Part shown: positions 60,922 through 64,000 of the stretch, piece by piece | Layout of the letters: each line of letters begins with the position of its first letter | Numbering within the stretch: position 1 is the stretch's first letter | Source: Dyadobacter sp. UC 10 | GTDB lineage: Bacteria; Bacteroidota; Bacteroidia; Cytophagales; Spirosomataceae | NCBI RefSeq assembly: GCF_008369915.1 | Contig: NZ_VSRN01000001.1 | Span: 5,514,501 to 5,578,500, forward strand | Direction of reading: 5' to 3' | Length of the DNA: 64,000 nucleotides | Notes under the pieces: model-generated | The model's input: only the letters and a program-made list of their open reading frames with translations | Told to the model about the DNA's origin: nothing | Databases searched by the model: none | Program-made: the position numbers and the translations under genes

Positions 60922-62052
60922 TCAGGCCGGTTTAAGATTTGCGTAGCGTTTTATGCTGGTTTTTACCGGTTTGCGTTTTCCCCACCAAATGTAAAAGCCG
61001 GTTATTGGCAAACTTGCGCAAATGAGGCTGACCAAAAAGAAAATGATCTTGGTGGGCCAATCACCGATCGCGCCTACATGCAACGCATAGTTGGTACGAC
61101 GAAGCCAGTCCGCCCATTTCAAATCGTCGATATGCACCTGAGTGGAAGGTAGCTCGGCCAGGGTATTCTGGTCCAGATATACGTAACGCCACGATCCATT
61201 GTACATATCTACGCAGAGATCTATGGGGTCGGATGCTTTTTCCGGGAAAGAAATAATGATCGCATCTTTATTATAGGTACCAATCTCCGTAATGCCCTTC
61301 CAGAATGCTTTGTCGACATTTTGCAAAACGGTATTCGGATAAATTTTGGTAGTATCGGAAAAAGCGCGGACGAAAGGTGCGGGTTCCCGGCCACCAGAGT
61401 TAAGCAGATAAAAGCCTTCATTAAACCACCTGAAACCCATATTCAAACCGGTGATCGTCAGGATCAATGCGATGATGAGCGAATAAAATCCCAGTACATT
61501 GTGGAGGTCGTAATTAACCCGCTTGAATTTCGCTTTCCACTTGATCCTGAAGCTTTTATTCCGCCCGGATTTGTTCCACTTTTTGGGCCACCACAATACC
61601 ATTCCGGTGATCAGCAAAACGAAAAATATCAGTGTCGCATAGGAAACGATCGCGTGGCCCACATCTCCTTCGATCCACAAACCTACGTGACCGTCGAGTA
61701 TAAAATGGAAGAAATCTTCCTGATCAGCGATGCCGGTCACCGCTGCGGTATACGGATTGACGAATACCACAGAATCCGAGTGCATGCTCATTTTCGCCGC
61801 TTTTCCATGTCCGTAATACCAGATGCCGTCGATTTCCTTGCCCGGGAATTGCCGGGATACATGCTCGCGAATGACGGAAGGCGGCAGGTATGCGGCATTA
61901 CCAGGCCGCTCGGCATGGGTCCAGGGCTGGGTAAGCGATTTCAGTTCCTGCTCAAAAACCAGGATACAGCCCGTCACCGCAACGATAACAACAACAATCC
62001 CGGACGCCAGTCCCAGCCAGAGGTGCAGCCAGGCATTTATTTTTTTTAGCAT
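60922..62052 (-). CDS. PepSY-associated transmembrane protein
   Basis: From the ATG at 62052 the product has 376 residues; an upstream frame to 62121 lacks a membrane start. Four membrane helices are visible: W-L-H-L-W-L-G-L-A-S-G near the start, then I-V-S-Y-A-T-L-I-F-F-V-L-L at about 160, F-Y-S-L-I-I-A-L-I-L-T near 215, and I-I-F-F-L-V-S-L-I-C near 345. Histidines in or near the helices (H-L-W-L, H-N-V-L) could bind haem or metal. In Bacteroidota these proteins accompany siderophore receptors and probably reduce ferric complexes. The adjoining DUF4374 and TonB receptor genes agree. Confidence 0.85.
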   Translation of the reverse strand: MLKKINAWLHLWLGLASGIVVVIVAVTGCILVFEQELKSLTQPWTHAERPGNAAYLPPSVIREHVSRQFPGKEIDGIWYYGHGKAAKMSMHSDSVVFVNPYTAAVTGIADQEDFFHFILDGHVGLWIEGDVGHAIVSYATLIFFVLLITGMVLWWPKKWNKSGRNKSFRIKWKAKFKRVNYDLHNVLGFYSLIIALILTITGLNMGFRWFNEGFYLLNSGGREPAPFVRAFSDTTKIYPNTVLQNVDKAFWKGITEIGTYNKDAIIISFPEKASDPIDLCVDMYNGSWRYVYLDQNTLAELPSTQVHIDDLKWADWLRRTNYALHVGAIGDWPTKIIFFLVSLICASLPITGFYIWWGKRKPVKTSIKRYANLKPA

Positions 62053-62148
62053 TTTAATGATGGTGAATATTGAAAATTGCCGGGCTGAGCGTAACAAAGT
62101 GAAGTACGCCCAGCGTGGCAAAGGAACTAGAGGAAGCGACTATTGGCC

Positions 62149-63354
62149 TTACTTCGTTTTTTCCAAACGAAGAATGAAATCAATACCGCCCACAAACTCA
62201 GCTCCTTTTGTCAAGGATTCGGTGGCCGGGTCGTACTCCCAGATGTAATCCTTATCGGCCGCATTTACGGAAATATATGCCTTGCCATCTTCAACGATGA
62301 CTGCCTGCACCATACGCTCACCTGTGTCAACCGGCAGGTCGAGCTTTTTGATAAAAGTGCCGTTTTTAACATCGATCACTGAGAAAGAATGGTCAGCATC
62401 AATCGACTCACCAGTGATTCGTGTCCGGACGATTGCCTTCCCATTTCCGATGTACCACATTGCAGCGCCCATTCCATTGCTGGTCGCAGCAGAAAAATTG
62501 AAGTTGTAGGTCGCATCGAGCTGGGTAGTACCCTTTTTGATACGGTAAACCATTGAAGGCGACTTATAATCGTAGTTGTAAACGGGGTCGGTGATAAAGT
62601 AAATGTCCCCGTTTTCGTCCTGGAAAGAGGCAGGCGCATACACTACTGGCCCGCCGGGAGTGGTAGTGCGGGTGTCAGAAATCGTGCTTTCGGTCGTCAT
62701 CACCGGGTAATTCACTACTGCTACGCCGAACTTCTGGTAAACGGGCATATTAGGTGTATATGCAGAAGTTGTAAAGCTGTACCCGATGAACAGTTTGCTG
62801 TCGCGGTACTCTGCAAAACCGATCGCGTACTCATCAAATCCTTTGGGAAAGCTTTCCAGGTTCAGTTTACTGGTTGTCAATGTCATATCGGCAACTTTGA
62901 CGATTGCGTACCGCGCCTCACCTTCTCCGGTTCCGAAAATCACAAGTGTTTGATCGTCTACCCAGACATAGGAGCTCCAATTCAAATGAGTGAAAGGAAC
63001 CTCCTTGTCAACAACCAGTGCGCCGTTTTCGACATGGTATTTACCAAAACGACCGCTTCCGAAATTGGCGTGATAATAAAATCCGTCCCGCTGAATGATA
63101 TCCTGCGCATACACTTTGCCGGTCATTTCAGCCCCGTTTCCCTGCAAGCTGATCTGCCCCTCTTTCAATGAGGGTATGCTGGCGATGTAGTAAGCGGTAT
63201 TTGGCCAGCTTCCCACGCACACAATTGCCGAGTATTGACCTTCTTCCTCCGGCTCGGCGGGGCCGTTGTTATTGTTGTCGTCGCAGCTGGTAAAAGCAAA
63301 AGCCAGCAGCCCTAGCACAAGCGGTTTCAACGACATAGAACGCATTATTTTCAT
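62149..63354 (-). CDS. DUF4374 lipoprotein
   Basis: From the ATG at 63354 the product has 401 residues with a lipobox (A-F-T-S-C-D-D, C24) followed by an Asn/Pro/Glu-rich linker. The rest is a beta-propeller-like DUF4374 domain with repeated strands (S-S-Y-V-W-V-D-D-Q-T-L-V-I-F, D-G-K-A-Y-I-S-V-N). DUF4374 genes are regularly found beside TonB siderophore receptors and PepSY membrane proteins, as here. A binding role in iron-complex uptake is likely but unproven. The upstream-extended frame from 63489 is not signal-like. Confidence 0.85.
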   Translation of the reverse strand: MKIMRSMSLKPLVLGLLAFAFTSCDDNNNNGPAEPEEEGQYSAIVCVGSWPNTAYYIASIPSLKEGQISLQGNGAEMTGKVYAQDIIQRDGFYYHANFGSGRFGKYHVENGALVVDKEVPFTHLNWSSYVWVDDQTLVIFGTGEGEARYAIVKVADMTLTTSKLNLESFPKGFDEYAIGFAEYRDSKLFIGYSFTTSAYTPNMPVYQKFGVAVVNYPVMTTESTISDTRTTTPGGPVVYAPASFQDENGDIYFITDPVYNYDYKSPSMVYRIKKGTTQLDATYNFNFSAATSNGMGAAMWYIGNGKAIVRTRITGESIDADHSFSVIDVKNGTFIKKLDLPVDTGERMVQAVIVEDGKAYISVNAADKDYIWEYDPATESLTKGAEFVGGIDFILRLEKTK

Positions 63355-63392
63355 TTTTTCTAAATTGTTATAAATGGATAATTGAGTTTTGG

Positions 63393-64000
63393 TTATTTTA
63401 GAAAATACCTGAGTTTGAGTGAAAAAGCGCGGCCCGGCTTCTGCAATCTGAAATTGTCGAACGCAAGGTCGTCGGTCAGGTTGCGGCACTCGCCGGATAC
63501 GTTGTACCTGCCGTTTTTGAAAGAATAGCTGAGTGATGCATTGTGGATTACCTGTGTCGGGATCGTCGATTTTCCGTTCACATTTCCAAACGCTTCCCAG
63601 GTGAGGTAAAACCAGTTGACATATTGGGTAAACCAGTTGAATTGCAGGCGTGAATCTTTCCCGAGCACATCATTTTTGCCAATACTCAAGTTTGCATTGC
63701 CAAATAACCAGGGCTGGTTGGGGATCTTGTTTTTATAAGTAGCCTCGTAGGTCGTGCTTGTCGTACTACCGAATTTGGTCATATTCACCGCATTCTGATA
63801 AGTTGCGTTGATATTAAATGAAAGCAGGTCCGCATAATCATACCGCAGCTCGGCTTCAAAACCGGTAACGCGGACGCTGGCCTTGTTTTCATTCTTTAAA
63901 GCTTTCGAGCGCTGATCGGGAACGGGATAGATAAAATCCACTGCGTTTCTGTAAAATCCAGCAGCTTCGAGGAAAAACCGGTGCTTGTTCAATCGGATAC
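63393..64000 (-). CDS. TonB-dependent receptor, C-terminal part (N-terminus outside window)
   Basis: About 200 residues of an outer-membrane barrel end in A-F-S-L-K-L-R-Y-F-L-K. Barrel marks include A-E-L-R-Y-D-Y-A-D-L-L-S-F-N-I-N-A-T-Y and H-N-A-S-L-S-Y-S-F-K-N-G-R-Y-N-V-S-G-E-C-R-N-L-T-D, the closing signature of siderophore-type receptors. The frame stays open to the right edge, so the plug and most of the barrel lie outside. It precedes the DUF4374 and PepSY genes by short gaps, giving the order receptor, DUF4374, PepSY. Confidence 0.87.
   Translation of the reverse strand, partial: IRLNKHRFFLEAAGFYRNAVDFIYPVPDQRSKALKNENKASVRVTGFEAELRYDYADLLSFNINATYQNAVNMTKFGSTTSTTYEATYKNKIPNQPWLFGNANLSIGKNDVLGKDSRLQFNWFTQYVNWFYLTWEAFGNVNGKSTIPTQVIHNASLSYSFKNGRYNVSGECRNLTDDLAFDNFRLQKPGRAFSLKLRYFLK

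Overview
The window reads as chromosome of a Bacteroidota bacterium, most likely Cytophagales of the Dyadobacter/Spirosoma type. Supporting signs are two SusC/SusD pairs, an ECF sigma plus FecR pair, planctomycete-type cytochrome (DUF1553) and DUF1501 genes, NUDIX-type sugar regulators, many lipoproteins, promoters of the TTG-N(19-21)-TAnnTTTG type, and little Shine-Dalgarno signal. No rRNA, tRNA, CRISPR array, phage or insertion sequence was seen. The genus is an inference from gene content only.

Layout. 1-3.6 kb: an RND efflux adaptor (cut by the left edge) behind its TetR repressor, with two matching 13-bp operators; small HTH proteins; a higBA toxin-antitoxin pair; a NUDIX-fold sugar regulator. 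3.7-11.4 kb: exported sugar isomerase, acetyltransferase, a DUF1553/LamG cytochrome protein with its DUF1501 partner, and an alpha/beta hydrolase. 11.4-13.9 kb: a selD/selU/rhodanese operon for tRNA 2-selenouridine. 14.7-25.6 kb: ECF sigma, FecR anti-sigma, STN-type SusC, SusD and two tandem secreted FAD oxidoreductases, ending in a terminator. 25.7-32.2 kb: a TlpA-like thioredoxin, a cytochrome-fused sugar dehydrogenase, galactonate dehydratase and a GH43-type glycosidase, the last two separated by hairpin repeats. 32.2-44.3 kb: a decayed tfoX gene, fatty-acid desaturase, a von Willebrand A protein, a DUF1080 protein, two lipoproteins, a second ECF sigma with an unusual membrane partner, and a PQQ dehydrogenase. 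44.3-49.5 kb: a five-gene operon laid out like a chaperone-usher fimbrial operon. 49.8-56.9 kb: a minus-strand unit beginning with a promoter/operator, a cysteine-rich leader peptide and a long RNA hairpin, then a small membrane protein, a sterol-desaturase-family enzyme, SusC, a hairpin minisatellite and SusD. 57-64 kb: a lipoprotein, an SRPBCC protein, an outer-membrane beta-barrel receptor, and a probable iron-uptake set (PepSY membrane protein, DUF4374 lipoprotein, TonB receptor cut by the right edge).

The two regions most worth following are the fimbria-like operon (44270-49546), which has the classic order major subunit / chaperone / usher / minor subunits with a terminator-like hairpin after the major subunit, and the leader region at 56523-56884, where an S-S-C-C-S-C-containing 39-residue peptide ends next to a long inverted repeat ahead of a SusCD unit. 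A third is the GTTGGTG-ACAA-CACCAAC hairpin repeat family, found at two loci about 20 kb apart.
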